From: an uncultured Lachnospiraceae bacterium
GTDB lineage: Bacteria > Bacillota > Clostridia > Lachnospirales > Lachnospiraceae
Length of the DNA: 59,577 bases
Direction of reading: 5' to 3'
NCBI GenBank assembly: GCA_947626775.1
Contig: CANQTL010000018.1
Location: forward strand, 1 to 59,577
In this document: piece by piece, positions 16,537 to 25,529 of the stretch
Layout of the letters: the number at the start of each line of letters is the position of its first letter
How positions within the stretch are numbered: position 1 is the first letter of the stretch
Position numbers and translations under genes: made by a program
The notes under the pieces: model-generated
The model's input: the letters and a program-made list of their open reading frames with translations, nothing else
Databases searched by the model: none
Told to the model about the DNA's origin: nothing

Positions 16537-18324
16537 ATGGCAAAATGGGTCGTGTCCGCCAAGAGGGCGGATTTTGCGGCGATCGCGGCAAAATTTCATA
16601 TCGATCAGGTGATCGCGCGGATCATACGCAACCGGGATGTCGTGGGCGACGAGGCGATCGACCGCTTTCTGAACGGCACGCTTGCGGATATGCATGATCC
16701 GTTTCTCTTAAAGGATGCAGAGCTCGCCGCTGGGATTCTGGCGGACAGGATTGCGGGAGGCAGGAAGATACGCGTGATCGGAGACTATGACATAGACGGT
16801 GTCTGTGCTTCCTATATCCTGCTGGCGGGGCTGCGGTTTCTGGGCGCGGATGCAGACGCAGAGATCCCGCACAGAATTCACGACGGCTACGGCATGAATG
16901 ACCGCATGATCGAGGAGGCGCATGAGGCGGGCGTCGATACGATTCTGACCTGTGACAACGGTATCGCCGCCGGTCCGCAGATTTCTCTGGCCAAGTCTCT
17001 CGGGATGACGGTGGTGGTGACGGATCATCATGAAGTGCCTTACGAGACGGGGGAAGACGGCGTAAGAAGAGAACTTCTGCCCGCCGCAGACGCGGTCATC
17101 GATCCGAAGCAGGCGGACTGTCCTTATCCTTTCGACGGAATCTGCGGCGCCGTGACAGCTTACAAGCTGATACAGGTGATGTTCGGCAGAACGCCCGGCG
17201 GGGAAGCGCAGACGCTTCTCAGGGAGCTTCTGGCTTTTGCGGCGTTTGCCACCGTGGGCGACGTGATGGAGCTTGTGGATGAGAACCGCATTATCGTCAG
17301 GTACGGGCTGAAGCTGATCGCGCAGTCGTCGAATCCCGGCATGCAGGCCCTTTTGACCGTGTGCGGGCTGCGGGACAAGCCGATTTCGGCTTACCATATC
17401 GGTTTTGTGCTGGGACCGTGCCTCAATGCGACAGGCAGGCTGGATACCGCCCGCCGCGCGCTGCGGATGTTTGTCACGGATGACAGGGCGGAGGCCGCGA
17501 CAATCGCGGGCGAGCTGAAGGAACTGAACGACAGCAGAAAGAGCATGACTCTGCAGGGGACGCAGCGGGCCGTTGAGATGATTGAGGGAAGCGATATGCG
17601 CCGCGATAAAGTGCTGGTGGTGTATCTGCCCGACTGTCATGAGAGTCTGGCGGGAATTATCGCCGGGAGACTCAGAGAGCGGTACTGCAGGCCGGTTTTC
17701 GTGCTGACGGATTCCGAGGACGGCGTCAAGGGATCGGGGCGTTCCATAGAGGCGTACCATATGTACGACAGAATGAGCGAGTGTAAGGAGCTGTACACGA
17801 AGTACGGCGGGCACAGAATGGCGGCGGGCGTCTCCATGCCGCCCGAAAACGTGGATCTCTTTCGCCGGTATCTGAACGGACACTGCGGTCTGTCCGAGGA
17901 GGATTTTGAGGAAAAAATATGTATCGACGTGCCGATGCCGATGTCCTATGTGACGGCGGATTTTGTGCGGCAGCTGGCCGTGCTGGAACCTTTTGGCAAC
18001 GGGAATCCCAAACCGGTTTTCGCCCAGAGAAATCTTCGCCTGATAAGCGGCAGGATACTGGGCAGGAACAGCAATGTCGGAAAGTACGTCGTGGAGGACG
18101 GGGACGGCAGACAGTTTGAGATGATGTATTTCGGTGATCTGGAGAGATGGCACGGGTTCCTGCGGGAAAATTTCGGGCCGGAGGCATGCGGCAGGCTGTA
18201 CCGGGGAGTGGGCGGCGGCATGTGCATCCATGTGATCTACTATCCGGATCTGAACGTCTATCAGGGCAGAGAACGGCTACAGATGGTGATGCAGGATTAT
18301 TGTAAGGGAGATCTGGGACAATGA
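16537..18324 (+). CDS. recJ: Single-stranded-DNA-specific exonuclease RecJ
   Basis: A 595-residue DHH-superfamily nuclease. It shows the metal-binding motifs IGDYDIDGVCASYIL (about 84-98), LTCDNGIA and VVVTDHHEVP (about 160-170), a DHHA1 domain with HESLAGIIAGRLRERY and GGHRMAAG (about 365-430), and an OB-like C-terminal domain. It degrades ssDNA 5' to 3' in recombination and repair. The typical N-terminal extension and overall length fit. The stop overlaps the next gene by four bases. Confidence 0.92.
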   Translation: MAKWVVSAKRADFAAIAAKFHIDQVIARIIRNRDVVGDEAIDRFLNGTLADMHDPFLLKDAELAAGILADRIAGGRKIRVIGDYDIDGVCASYILLAGLRFLGADADAEIPHRIHDGYGMNDRMIEEAHEAGVDTILTCDNGIAAGPQISLAKSLGMTVVVTDHHEVPYETGEDGVRRELLPAADAVIDPKQADCPYPFDGICGAVTAYKLIQVMFGRTPGGEAQTLLRELLAFAAFATVGDVMELVDENRIIVRYGLKLIAQSSNPGMQALLTVCGLRDKPISAYHIGFVLGPCLNATGRLDTARRALRMFVTDDRAEAATIAGELKELNDSRKSMTLQGTQRAVEMIEGSDMRRDKVLVVYLPDCHESLAGIIAGRLRERYCRPVFVLTDSEDGVKGSGRSIEAYHMYDRMSECKELYTKYGGHRMAAGVSMPPENVDLFRRYLNGHCGLSEEDFEEKICIDVPMPMSYVTADFVRQLAVLEPFGNGNPKPVFAQRNLRLISGRILGRNSNVGKYVVEDGDGRQFEMMYFGDLERWHGFLRENFGPEACGRLYRGVGGGMCIHVIYYPDLNVYQGRERLQMVMQDYCKGDLGQ

Positions 18325-19259
18325 AAAAAATAGTGACAGTGACACTGAATCCCGCGGTGGACAAGACTTACACGACGCAGGGACTCATTGCGGGACATGT
18401 GAACCGAATGCGCACCGTCATGAAGATTGCAGGCGGCAAGGGCGTCAACGTGGCGAAGATACTGCGGCAGTATGGGTATGAGGTCGCGGCGACCGGATTC
18501 CTGGGCGGTTACAGCGGCAGATTCATCGAGGAGGATCTGGCCGGGCGAGGGGCAGAGTGCCGCTTCGTGCATGTGGAGGGTGAGACCCGCAGCAACATGA
18601 ATATTCTGGCGGACGACGGTTATGTCACGGAGATCCTGGAGCCAGGCCCGGTTATCTCGGAGAGGGAGAAAACGGAATTCCTCGGGCAGTATGACCGTCT
18701 GCTTGCGGAGTGCGGGCTGGTGATCCTGTCGGGTTCGGTGGCGCAGGGACTTGACGACGACATCTATGCCGTCCTGATCAAGCGCGCGGCAAAGGCGGGC
18801 GTTCCGGTCTGGCTGGATTCCAGCGGGGAAGGGCTGCGTCTGGGTCTTCGTGCGAAGCCGGGGATGATCAAACCGAACTGGAGAGAACTTGAGTATATTG
18901 TGGGGAACAGGCTGGCGGACATAGAGGCGGTGGCGCGGGCGGCGCAGACCATACTCGGGCAGGGGATTCCGGAAGTGATCGTATCCATGGGGCGTAAGGG
19001 GCTTATGTGCGTCACCGCAGACGGTGTGCTCCATGCCGATGTGAAGGGGATCGTACCTGTGAACACAGTCGGCTGCGGGGACAGCGTGGTCGCTTCCTGG
19101 GCCATGTCCTATGTGACGGGGGAACCGCGAAAGGAAGCTCTCAAACGCGCCTGCGCCGTCGCGGCGGCCAATGCCACCACGGCACAGAGCGCGAACATTC
19201 CGCTGGAAACAGCCAGAGAGCTGATGAATAGAATAGCTGTGAAGAGGATACGCGTGTAG
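18321..19259 (+). CDS. 1-phosphofructokinase family hexose-phosphate kinase
   Basis: A 312-residue PfkB-type kinase. N-terminal VTVTLNPAVDKTY and GGKGVNVAKIL, and the C-terminal anion-hole motif NTVGCGDSVVASWA with catalytic Asp, place it in the FruK/LacC group, which phosphorylates fructose-1-phosphate or tagatose-6-phosphate. Standing behind recJ, without a PTS transporter or fruR beside it, the substrate is open, so no symbol is given. The ATG overlaps the recJ stop, implying coupling. Confidence 0.85.
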   Translation: MKKIVTVTLNPAVDKTYTTQGLIAGHVNRMRTVMKIAGGKGVNVAKILRQYGYEVAATGFLGGYSGRFIEEDLAGRGAECRFVHVEGETRSNMNILADDGYVTEILEPGPVISEREKTEFLGQYDRLLAECGLVILSGSVAQGLDDDIYAVLIKRAAKAGVPVWLDSSGEGLRLGLRAKPGMIKPNWRELEYIVGNRLADIEAVARAAQTILGQGIPEVIVSMGRKGLMCVTADGVLHADVKGIVPVNTVGCGDSVVASWAMSYVTGEPRKEALKRACAVAAANATTAQSANIPLETARELMNRIAVKRIRV

Positions 19260-19271
19260 AATACATACAAA

Positions 19272-19296
19272 AAAGCCCGGCATCACCGGACTTTTC
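19272..19296 (+). terminator. Terminator after the PfkB kinase gene
   Basis: An A-run, AAGCCCGG, loop CATCA, CCGGACTT and a T-run form a short hairpin with one mismatch, twelve bases after the stop codon. The gap from here to 19516 holds a second weak dyad (GATAGT near 19320 with ACTATC) and the murE promoter, and no gene. Confidence 0.75.
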
Positions 19297-19451
19297 TGCA
19301 TTTCTTATGAGGGGGGGGGAGATAGTGAGCATTCAACTATCTTGTTTATTACTTTAGAAGCTAATTGTGTCCAAAATGTGTTTACTTTCTTTAATATTTA
19401 TAAAATTATTTTGAAGGGAGCCGTAAAAATAGGACGAAAGTACCGCATAAG

Positions 19452-19480
19452 TTGAAAAACGGAGCCTTTCGTGCTATGGT
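19452..19480 (+). promoter_or_regulatory. Predicted sigma-A promoter of the murE-priA operon
   Basis: TTGAAA (19452-19457) and TATGGT (19475-19480) with a 17-base spacer lie about 37 bases before murE. An ACGAAAG/CTTTCGT dyad spans the -35 region and spacer. Confidence 0.55.
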
Positions 19481-19516
19481 ATATGGTAATTAAATCAGAA
19501 ACGGCTGTAGGGGGTA

Positions 19517-20986
19517 ATGATGGCGGCGCTGAAAAATTTGTTGGATGGGGTAGAATATGAGTGTGTCCGTGGAACGACGGACAGGGAAGTTGCGGATATC
19601 GCATATGATTCCCGCAGGGTCGTGCCGGGATGTATGTTTATCTGTATCGACGGAGCGGTTACGGACGGGCACGCGTATGCCGCGGACGCCGTCAGGGCGG
19701 GGGCGTCCGTGGTTGTGGCCGAAAAGGACGTGGAGCTTCCGGCCAAGGCTGATGCGACGGTGCTCAGAGTGCCGGATACGCACTATGCGATGGCGTTTTT
19801 GTCCGCGAATTTTTTTGGCAATCCTGCCGGGCAGATGAAGATCATCGGCGTCACCGGCACGAAGGGCAAGACGACCACGACCTATCTCGTGAAATCCATT
19901 CTGGAGCATGCCGGACACAGAGTCGGGCTGATCGGTACGATCGAGATTGTCATAGGGGACACGCACATCCATGCGGACCATACGACGCCGGAATCCTATC
20001 TGGTTCAGAAATATTTCAGACAGATGGCGGACGCAGGCTGCGACACGGTGGTGATGGAAGTCTCCTCCCAGGGGCTGATGCTTCACAGGACGCAGGGATT
20101 TTTGTTTGACTACGGGATTTTCACGAACATAGAGCCGGATCATATCGGCAAAGGGGAACACAGGGACTTTGACGACTATCTGCACTGTAAGGGAAGGCTG
20201 TTTGGGCAGTGCAGGGTTGGCATCGTCAACCGCGACGACGCCCACTGGGAGGCGGTCACGGAGGGACACACCTGTTCGCTCGAGACTTACGGCATCGATA
20301 CGGAGGCTGATCTCAGAGCGGAGAATATTACCTTCCTGCGCAAGGCGGGCAGCCTCGGCATGGCTTTCGATGTGACGGGATTGGCGAACATGCATGTGCA
20401 GATTGCCACGCCCGGCATCTTCAGCGTCTACAATGCGCTGACTGCGATTGCGATCTGCCGGCATTTCGGCGTGAGCGAGGAGGATATCCGGGAGGCGCTT
20501 CTGGCTGCCAGGGTGAAAGGCAGAATCGAGCCCGTCAAAGTGTCCGATGAGTTTACGCTGATGATCGATTATGCCCACAACGCAATGGCGCTGAAGAGCC
20601 TGCTCACCACGCTGCGGGAGTATGAACCACACAGGCTGATCTGTCTTTTCGGATGCGGCGGCAACCGCGCGAAGTCCCGTCGGTATGAGATGGGCGAGGT
20701 GAGCGGCAGGCTGGCCGATCTCACGATCATCACTTCCGACAATCCGCGCACGGAGGAGCCGCAGGCGATCATCGACGATATCAAGGCCGGCATTGACAGG
20801 ACGGACGGCAGATATGTGGAGATCTGTGACAGAAAAGAGGCGATCGCCTACGCCATCGCCCACGGCGAGCCGGGTGATATCATTGTGCTGGCCGGCAAGG
20901 GACATGAGGATTACCAGGAGATCAACGGCGTGAAATATCCGATGGACGAGAGGGAACTGATCCGGGAGATACTCGAAGGAAGGTAG
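19517..20986 (+). CDS. murE: UDP-N-acetylmuramoyl-L-alanyl-D-glutamate ligase MurE
   Basis: A 489-residue Mur ligase adding the third stem amino acid in peptidoglycan synthesis. Visible: an N-terminal UDP-binding domain with ADIAYDSRRVVPG, the ATP loop GVTGTKGKTTTTYLV (about 112-126), the MEVSSQGLMLHR block, the carbamoylated-lysine region with CKGRLF, and in the C-terminal domain DNPRTEEP. The DNPR sequence is typical of meso-diaminopimelate specificity, so the wall is probably DAP-type. In Bacillus murE sits between spoVD and mraY; here it is 30 kb away and heads a group with priA, def and fmt. Confidence 0.93.
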   Translation: MMAALKNLLDGVEYECVRGTTDREVADIAYDSRRVVPGCMFICIDGAVTDGHAYAADAVRAGASVVVAEKDVELPAKADATVLRVPDTHYAMAFLSANFFGNPAGQMKIIGVTGTKGKTTTTYLVKSILEHAGHRVGLIGTIEIVIGDTHIHADHTTPESYLVQKYFRQMADAGCDTVVMEVSSQGLMLHRTQGFLFDYGIFTNIEPDHIGKGEHRDFDDYLHCKGRLFGQCRVGIVNRDDAHWEAVTEGHTCSLETYGIDTEADLRAENITFLRKAGSLGMAFDVTGLANMHVQIATPGIFSVYNALTAIAICRHFGVSEEDIREALLAARVKGRIEPVKVSDEFTLMIDYAHNAMALKSLLTTLREYEPHRLICLFGCGGNRAKSRRYEMGEVSGRLADLTIITSDNPRTEEPQAIIDDIKAGIDRTDGRYVEICDRKEAIAYAIAHGEPGDIIVLAGKGHEDYQEINGVKYPMDERELIREILEGR

Positions 20987-20992
20987 TGCGGT

Positions 20993-23242
20993 ATGGCGGA
21001 GAGATACGCGGATGTCATCGTGGATATTTCCCATGAAAAAGTGGACCGCCCTTTTCAGTACAGGATCCCGCCGGAACTGGCCGGAACCGTCTGCCCGGGC
21101 GTCCGCGTACATGTGCCGTTTGGAAGCGGCGACCGGGACCGGGTCGGGTACGTGATCGACATCTCCGAGCAGGCGGCGTGTCCGGTTGAGAAAATCAAGA
21201 GCATCGCCGCGGTGGACGATAAGGGCGTCACGGTGGAGAGCAGGCAGATCAGGATCGCGTACTGGCTGAAAAGGCAGTACGGTTCCACCATGATCGCTGC
21301 GCTGAAAACCGTTCTGCCCGTGAAGCAGAAGCTGAGGCAGTTACAGCAGAAAAAAGTCACGGGCTGCAGGCCGCCCGAAGAACTGCGGGAAGCGGCGTGC
21401 CAGTGCGAGCGGAAGCATCAGGCGGCGAAGGCCAGGGTGCTGCTCGCGCTGGCGGAAGACGAGACGCTTCCCTATGAGCTGATCCGCCGCAAGTTGAGCG
21501 TCGCGCCGGCAACCCTGCAGGCGCTGGAGAAGCAGGGATTCTTAAAGATTGAAGCGGAGAGCATCTATAGAAACCCCGTGAAGCCCATGGCGGGGGAGGA
21601 GAGGGAGCTTGTGCTGAGCGGCGATCAGAGAGCCGTCATAGAGAACGTTCTGCGCGATTACAGGGCGGGGAATCCACAGACATATCTGCTGCACGGCGTG
21701 ACCGGAAGCGGCAAGACGGAGGTATATCTGGGGATCATAGAGCGGATGATCGCCATGGGAAAACAGGCGATCGTGCTGATACCGGAGATCGCCCTGACCT
21801 ATCAGACGCTGCTGCGCTTTTACAGGCGGTTCGGCGACCGGGTGTCCGTGATGAATTCCACGCTGTCCCAGGGCGAGAAGTACGATCAGATCCGCCGCGC
21901 GGCCGCCGGGGACATCGACGTGATCATAGGACCGCGCTCGGCGCTTTTTACGCCGTTCCCCGATCTGGGCGTGATCGTCGTGGACGAGGAGCACGAGGGA
22001 AGCTACAAGAGTGAGTCCGCGCCTAAGTACCACGCCAGAGAGACGGCGATACAGATTGCGTCCATGTATGGCGCAGCCGTAGTGCTGGGCTCGGCGACGC
22101 CGTCGCTGGAGGCGTATTACCGTGCGCGGAAAGGCGAGTATAAGCTGTATGAGATGAACGACAGGCACGGCGGCAGCAGGCTGCCGGACGTGCATATCGT
22201 CGATCTGCGTGAAGAGCTGAAGCGGGGCAACCGCTCCGTGTTCAGCGGCAGGCTGCGGGAACTGATCGAACAGCGGCAGGCCGCCGGGGAGCAGACCATG
22301 CTCTTTTTGAACCGGCGGGGATATGCGGGCTTCGTCTCCTGCCGGGCGTGCGGGCACGTGATGAAGTGCCCGCACTGTGACGTGTCGCTCTCCGAGCACG
22401 GGAACGGGATGCTGGTATGCCATTACTGCGGCTATGGGGAACGGCGCCGCGCGAATTGTCCTGTCTGCGGTTCCAGATATCTGATGGGGTTTAAGGCCGG
22501 GACGGAACAGATCGTGGAGGCGCTTCACCGGGAATTTCCTGCGGCGCGGGTGCTGCGCATGGACGCCGACACGACCCGAACCAGAGAGAGCTATGAGAAG
22601 ATTCTGGCGGCTTTTGCGGACGGAAAGGCGGATATCCTGGTGGGGACGCAGATGATTGTCAAGGGACATGATTTCCCGAATGTCACGCTGGTGGGGATCC
22701 TGGCCGCGGATCTGTCCCTGAACCGGAACGATTACCGCGCGGGGGAGCGGACTTTTCAGCTCCTGACCCAGGCGGCGGGCCGGGCAGGGAGAGGGACCAA
22801 GGCGGGCGAGGTGGTGATCCAGACCTACCAGCCCGAGCACTACAGTATCGTCCATGCGGCCAGGCAGGATTACCGTGGCTTCTATGAGGAGGAGATCCTG
22901 TACCGGGAGCTGATGCAGTATCCGCCGGCGGCACATATGCTCGCCATACTGGTCATATCCTCCGAACAGGAGGCGGGGAGCAGTCTGTGCGAACAGATGG
23001 CGGACAGAGTGCGGCAGCTCATGGAGGAGCGGGGCCCGGCATGGCGGCAGCTGCAGATGATCGGCCCGGCGCAGGCGTCGATCGGCAGGATCAGCGACCT
23101 GTACAGACATGTGCTCTATCTGAAGCATGCGGACTATGAGGTTCTGGTAGAGAGCAAAGATGCGCTGGAACTATTCTGCAGGGACAGGGAAGTGAAAAAC
23201 GTGACGGTCCAGTATGATTTCGACCCGATGAATACATATTAA
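20993..23242 (+). CDS. priA: Primosomal protein N' (PriA helicase)
   Basis: A 749-residue superfamily 2 helicase that restarts stalled replication forks. Domains: N-terminal 3'-DNA-binding domain (about 1-105), Walker A VTGSGKTEVYL (about 240), DEEH in VVDEEHEGSYK (about 330), a zinc-binding insertion with four CxxC-type pairs (CRACGHVMKC through CPVCGSRYL, about 449-497), then helicase motifs IVKGHDFPNVTLVGILAADLSL and QAAGRAGRG. Full length. It starts six bases after murE and ends 26 bases before def, in the order common in Firmicutes. Confidence 0.95.
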   Translation: MAERYADVIVDISHEKVDRPFQYRIPPELAGTVCPGVRVHVPFGSGDRDRVGYVIDISEQAACPVEKIKSIAAVDDKGVTVESRQIRIAYWLKRQYGSTMIAALKTVLPVKQKLRQLQQKKVTGCRPPEELREAACQCERKHQAAKARVLLALAEDETLPYELIRRKLSVAPATLQALEKQGFLKIEAESIYRNPVKPMAGEERELVLSGDQRAVIENVLRDYRAGNPQTYLLHGVTGSGKTEVYLGIIERMIAMGKQAIVLIPEIALTYQTLLRFYRRFGDRVSVMNSTLSQGEKYDQIRRAAAGDIDVIIGPRSALFTPFPDLGVIVVDEEHEGSYKSESAPKYHARETAIQIASMYGAAVVLGSATPSLEAYYRARKGEYKLYEMNDRHGGSRLPDVHIVDLREELKRGNRSVFSGRLRELIEQRQAAGEQTMLFLNRRGYAGFVSCRACGHVMKCPHCDVSLSEHGNGMLVCHYCGYGERRRANCPVCGSRYLMGFKAGTEQIVEALHREFPAARVLRMDADTTRTRESYEKILAAFADGKADILVGTQMIVKGHDFPNVTLVGILAADLSLNRNDYRAGERTFQLLTQAAGRAGRGTKAGEVVIQTYQPEHYSIVHAARQDYRGFYEEEILYRELMQYPPAAHMLAILVISSEQEAGSSLCEQMADRVRQLMEERGPAWRQLQMIGPAQASIGRISDLYRHVLYLKHADYEVLVESKDALELFCRDREVKNVTVQYDFDPMNTY

Positions 23243-23268
23243 CAGAGAAAGAAAAGGAGAGGACAGAC

Positions 23269-23754
23269 ATGGCGATCAGAAAGATCAGGGAGATGGGGGA
23301 TCCGGTTCTGGAGAAAAAGTGCAAGGAAGTGACCGAGATCACGCCCAGAGTGCGGGAGCTGATAGACGATATGTTCGAGACGCTGTACGAGGCGGAAGGG
23401 GTGGGCCTGGCCGCGCCGCAGGTCGGTATTCTGAAACGAATCGTCGTGATCGACGTCACGGGCGAGGATCCGATCCTGCTTATCAATCCGAAGATCATGG
23501 AGACGAGCGGGGAGCAGACGGGATATGAGGGCTGTCTGAGCGTGCCCGGCAAGAGCGGGATGGTGACCAGACCCAACTATGTCAAGGTGCTCGCATGTGA
23601 CGAGAATATGCAGTCGTTCGAGCTGGAGGGGACGGAACTTCTGGCGCGCGCTCTCTGTCACGAACTGGATCATCTGGACGGTCATCTGTACGTGGAGAAG
23701 GTGGACGGACCTTTGGTGAATACGGCGGATCTGGCGGAAGCGGAGGAAGAGTAG
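23269..23754 (+). CDS. def: Peptide deformylase
   Basis: A 161-residue metalloprotease that removes formyl from nascent N-terminal methionine. All three motifs are seen: GVGLAAPQVG (about 44-53), EGCLSVPG (with the metal-binding Cys) and the metal site HELDHLDG (about 130-137). It follows priA and directly precedes fmt, the classical def-fmt pair. AAGGAGAGG precedes the ATG. Confidence 0.96.
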   Translation: MAIRKIREMGDPVLEKKCKEVTEITPRVRELIDDMFETLYEAEGVGLAAPQVGILKRIVVIDVTGEDPILLINPKIMETSGEQTGYEGCLSVPGKSGMVTRPNYVKVLACDENMQSFELEGTELLARALCHELDHLDGHLYVEKVDGPLVNTADLAEAEEE

Positions 23755-23766
23755 CGGAGGGAAAGT

Positions 23767-24729
23767 ATGAAGATCGTATTTATGGGAACGCCGGACTTTG
23801 CAGTCGGCGCGCTGCAGGCCATCATAGACGCCGGCCACGAGGTGGCGGCTGTGGTGACGCAGCCGGATAAGCCTAAGGGAAGGGGCAGGGAGATGCAGAT
23901 GACGCCGGTAAAGGCGTGCGCGCTTGCAAACGGCATCCCGGTATTTCAGCCGGTGAAGATCAGAGAACCGGAAGCCGTGGAGACGCTGCGCGCATATGGG
24001 GCCGATCTCTTTGTGGTGGCGGCTTTCGGGCAGATCCTGACGAAAGAGATTCTGTCGATGCCAAAGTACGGCTGCGTGAATATCCACGCCTCTCTGCTGC
24101 CTAAGTACAGGGGCGCCAGTCCGATTCAGCGGGTTATCATAGACGGTGAGAAACTCAGCGGCGTCACGATTATGCAGATGGACGAAGGGATCGATACCGG
24201 GGATATGCTCATGAAGGCGGCGGTTCCCATCGATGACAGGGAGACGGGCGACAGTCTCCATGACAAGCTGGCGGCTGCGGGCGCGAAGCTGATCGTCGAG
24301 GCGCTTCCCAGGATAGAGCGGGGCGACGTCACGCCTGAGAAGCAGCGTGAGGAGGACGCCTGCTACGCCAGGATGCTGCAGAAGAATATGGGCAGGATCA
24401 ACTGGCAGCGGGACGCAGTCACGCTGGACCGGCTGATACGCGGGCTGATCTCATGGCCGGGCGCCTTCACTGTCCGCGGCGGCAGGATGCTCAAGATCTG
24501 GGAGGAGGAGCCGGTGACGGCGGAACAGATGCGTCAAAAAGGCGCGGCCCTGCCGGAAGATGTCAGGCCGGGCACGGTGGCGCTCGTGGAGCGGGACGCT
24601 TTCTATGTGAGGACGGGGGACGGCTTTTTAAAGATCCTGGCCGTGCAGCCGGAGGGAAAGAAGCGCATGGCGGTGAGGGATTTCCTGCTGGGCTATCCGG
24701 TTGAGGCGGGGGAACTTTTGGGAGCGTGA
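23767..24729 (+). CDS. fmt: Methionyl-tRNA formyltransferase
   Basis: A 320-residue enzyme that formylates initiator Met-tRNA from 10-formyltetrahydrofolate. It has FMGTPDFAVGAL at the N-terminus, the folate-binding LLPKYRGASPIQRVIIDGE (about 116-134), TIMQMDEGIDTGDML, and a C-terminal tRNA-binding domain. It works opposite def, 12 bases upstream. Confidence 0.96.
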   Translation: MKIVFMGTPDFAVGALQAIIDAGHEVAAVVTQPDKPKGRGREMQMTPVKACALANGIPVFQPVKIREPEAVETLRAYGADLFVVAAFGQILTKEILSMPKYGCVNIHASLLPKYRGASPIQRVIIDGEKLSGVTIMQMDEGIDTGDMLMKAAVPIDDRETGDSLHDKLAAAGAKLIVEALPRIERGDVTPEKQREEDACYARMLQKNMGRINWQRDAVTLDRLIRGLISWPGAFTVRGGRMLKIWEEEPVTAEQMRQKGAALPEDVRPGTVALVERDAFYVRTGDGFLKILAVQPEGKKRMAVRDFLLGYPVEAGELLGA

Positions 24730-24748
24730 GCGGAAAGGAAGGATAAAT

Positions 24749-25483
24749 ATGGGTTACTATGGCGGTTATTACGGTTTCTATCACAATCCGTTCTATTTCG
24801 ATCCGACCTATTTTCTGGTGCTGATCGGAGCGGTATTGTGCATCTGGGCGCAGGCGCGCGTCAGTTCCACCTACGGGAAATACTCCCGCGTCAGGAGCAG
24901 GAGCGGCATGACAGGCGCGCAGGCGGCGGAGCGGATTCTGCAGCTGTCAGGCATCAACGACGTGCGCATCGAGTATGTGAGGGGGAATCTGACGGATCAC
25001 TACGATCCGGCGAACAGAGTGCTGCGCCTGTCTGATTCCGTGTACGGTTCGGATTCTGTGGCGGCGATCGGCGTGGCGGCGCATGAGTGCGGCCATGCGG
25101 TACAGCACCACAGGGGCTATGTGCCGCTGTCCTTCAGGACGGCGCTCGTGCCGCTGGCAAACATCGGTTCCATGGCGGGCGTGCCGCTCATCCTGCTGGG
25201 CGTGCTCTTCGGCATGAGCCAGACGCTGATTCAGATTGGGATCTGGGTTTTCGCGCTGTCGGTGCTCTTCCAGGTCGTGACGCTTCCCGTGGAGTTCAAC
25301 GCTTCTTCCAGAGCGCTGGCGATGCTCGGCGATTACGGCATGATGGAACAGAGCGAGGTGAGGGGATGCCGAAAGGTGTTGTCCGCCGCTGCGCTCACCT
25401 ATGTGGCTGCGGCTGCGACGGCGATCCTGCAGCTTCTCAGGCTGGTCCTGCTTTTCGGCGGCAGGAGCGGTCGGGACGACTGA
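24749..25483 (+). CDS. Neutral zinc metallopeptidase, YugP family
   Basis: A 244-residue membrane-associated peptidase. I start it at the ATG at 24749, behind GGAAAGGAAGG, giving MGYYGGYYGFY; the frame stays open 16 codons further upstream into fmt. One helix near residues 17-35 precedes the catalytic region, in which AAHECGHAVQHHRGY holds the HExxH-like zinc site (here HECGH, near residue 112), and further hydrophobic segments follow. Family members occur next to def-fmt-rsmB in many Firmicutes; the substrate is unknown. Confidence 0.85.
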   Translation: MGYYGGYYGFYHNPFYFDPTYFLVLIGAVLCIWAQARVSSTYGKYSRVRSRSGMTGAQAAERILQLSGINDVRIEYVRGNLTDHYDPANRVLRLSDSVYGSDSVAAIGVAAHECGHAVQHHRGYVPLSFRTALVPLANIGSMAGVPLILLGVLFGMSQTLIQIGIWVFALSVLFQVVTLPVEFNASSRALAMLGDYGMMEQSEVRGCRKVLSAAALTYVAAAATAILQLLRLVLLFGGRSGRDD

Positions 25484-25529
25484 GCGGATCCCGGGTTTGC
25501 AGGGCGCAGTCCAGGAGACGGTGAAGAAG

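Noticed and set aside
18321..19259. Specific assignment as fruK
   Set aside because: The family is clear, but no fructose PTS or fruR accompanies it, so LacC-like or another substrate cannot be excluded.
19297..19516. Structured RNA or riboswitch before murE
   Set aside because: Only short dyads are seen; they overlap a good promoter, and the transcribed leader would be some 35 bases.
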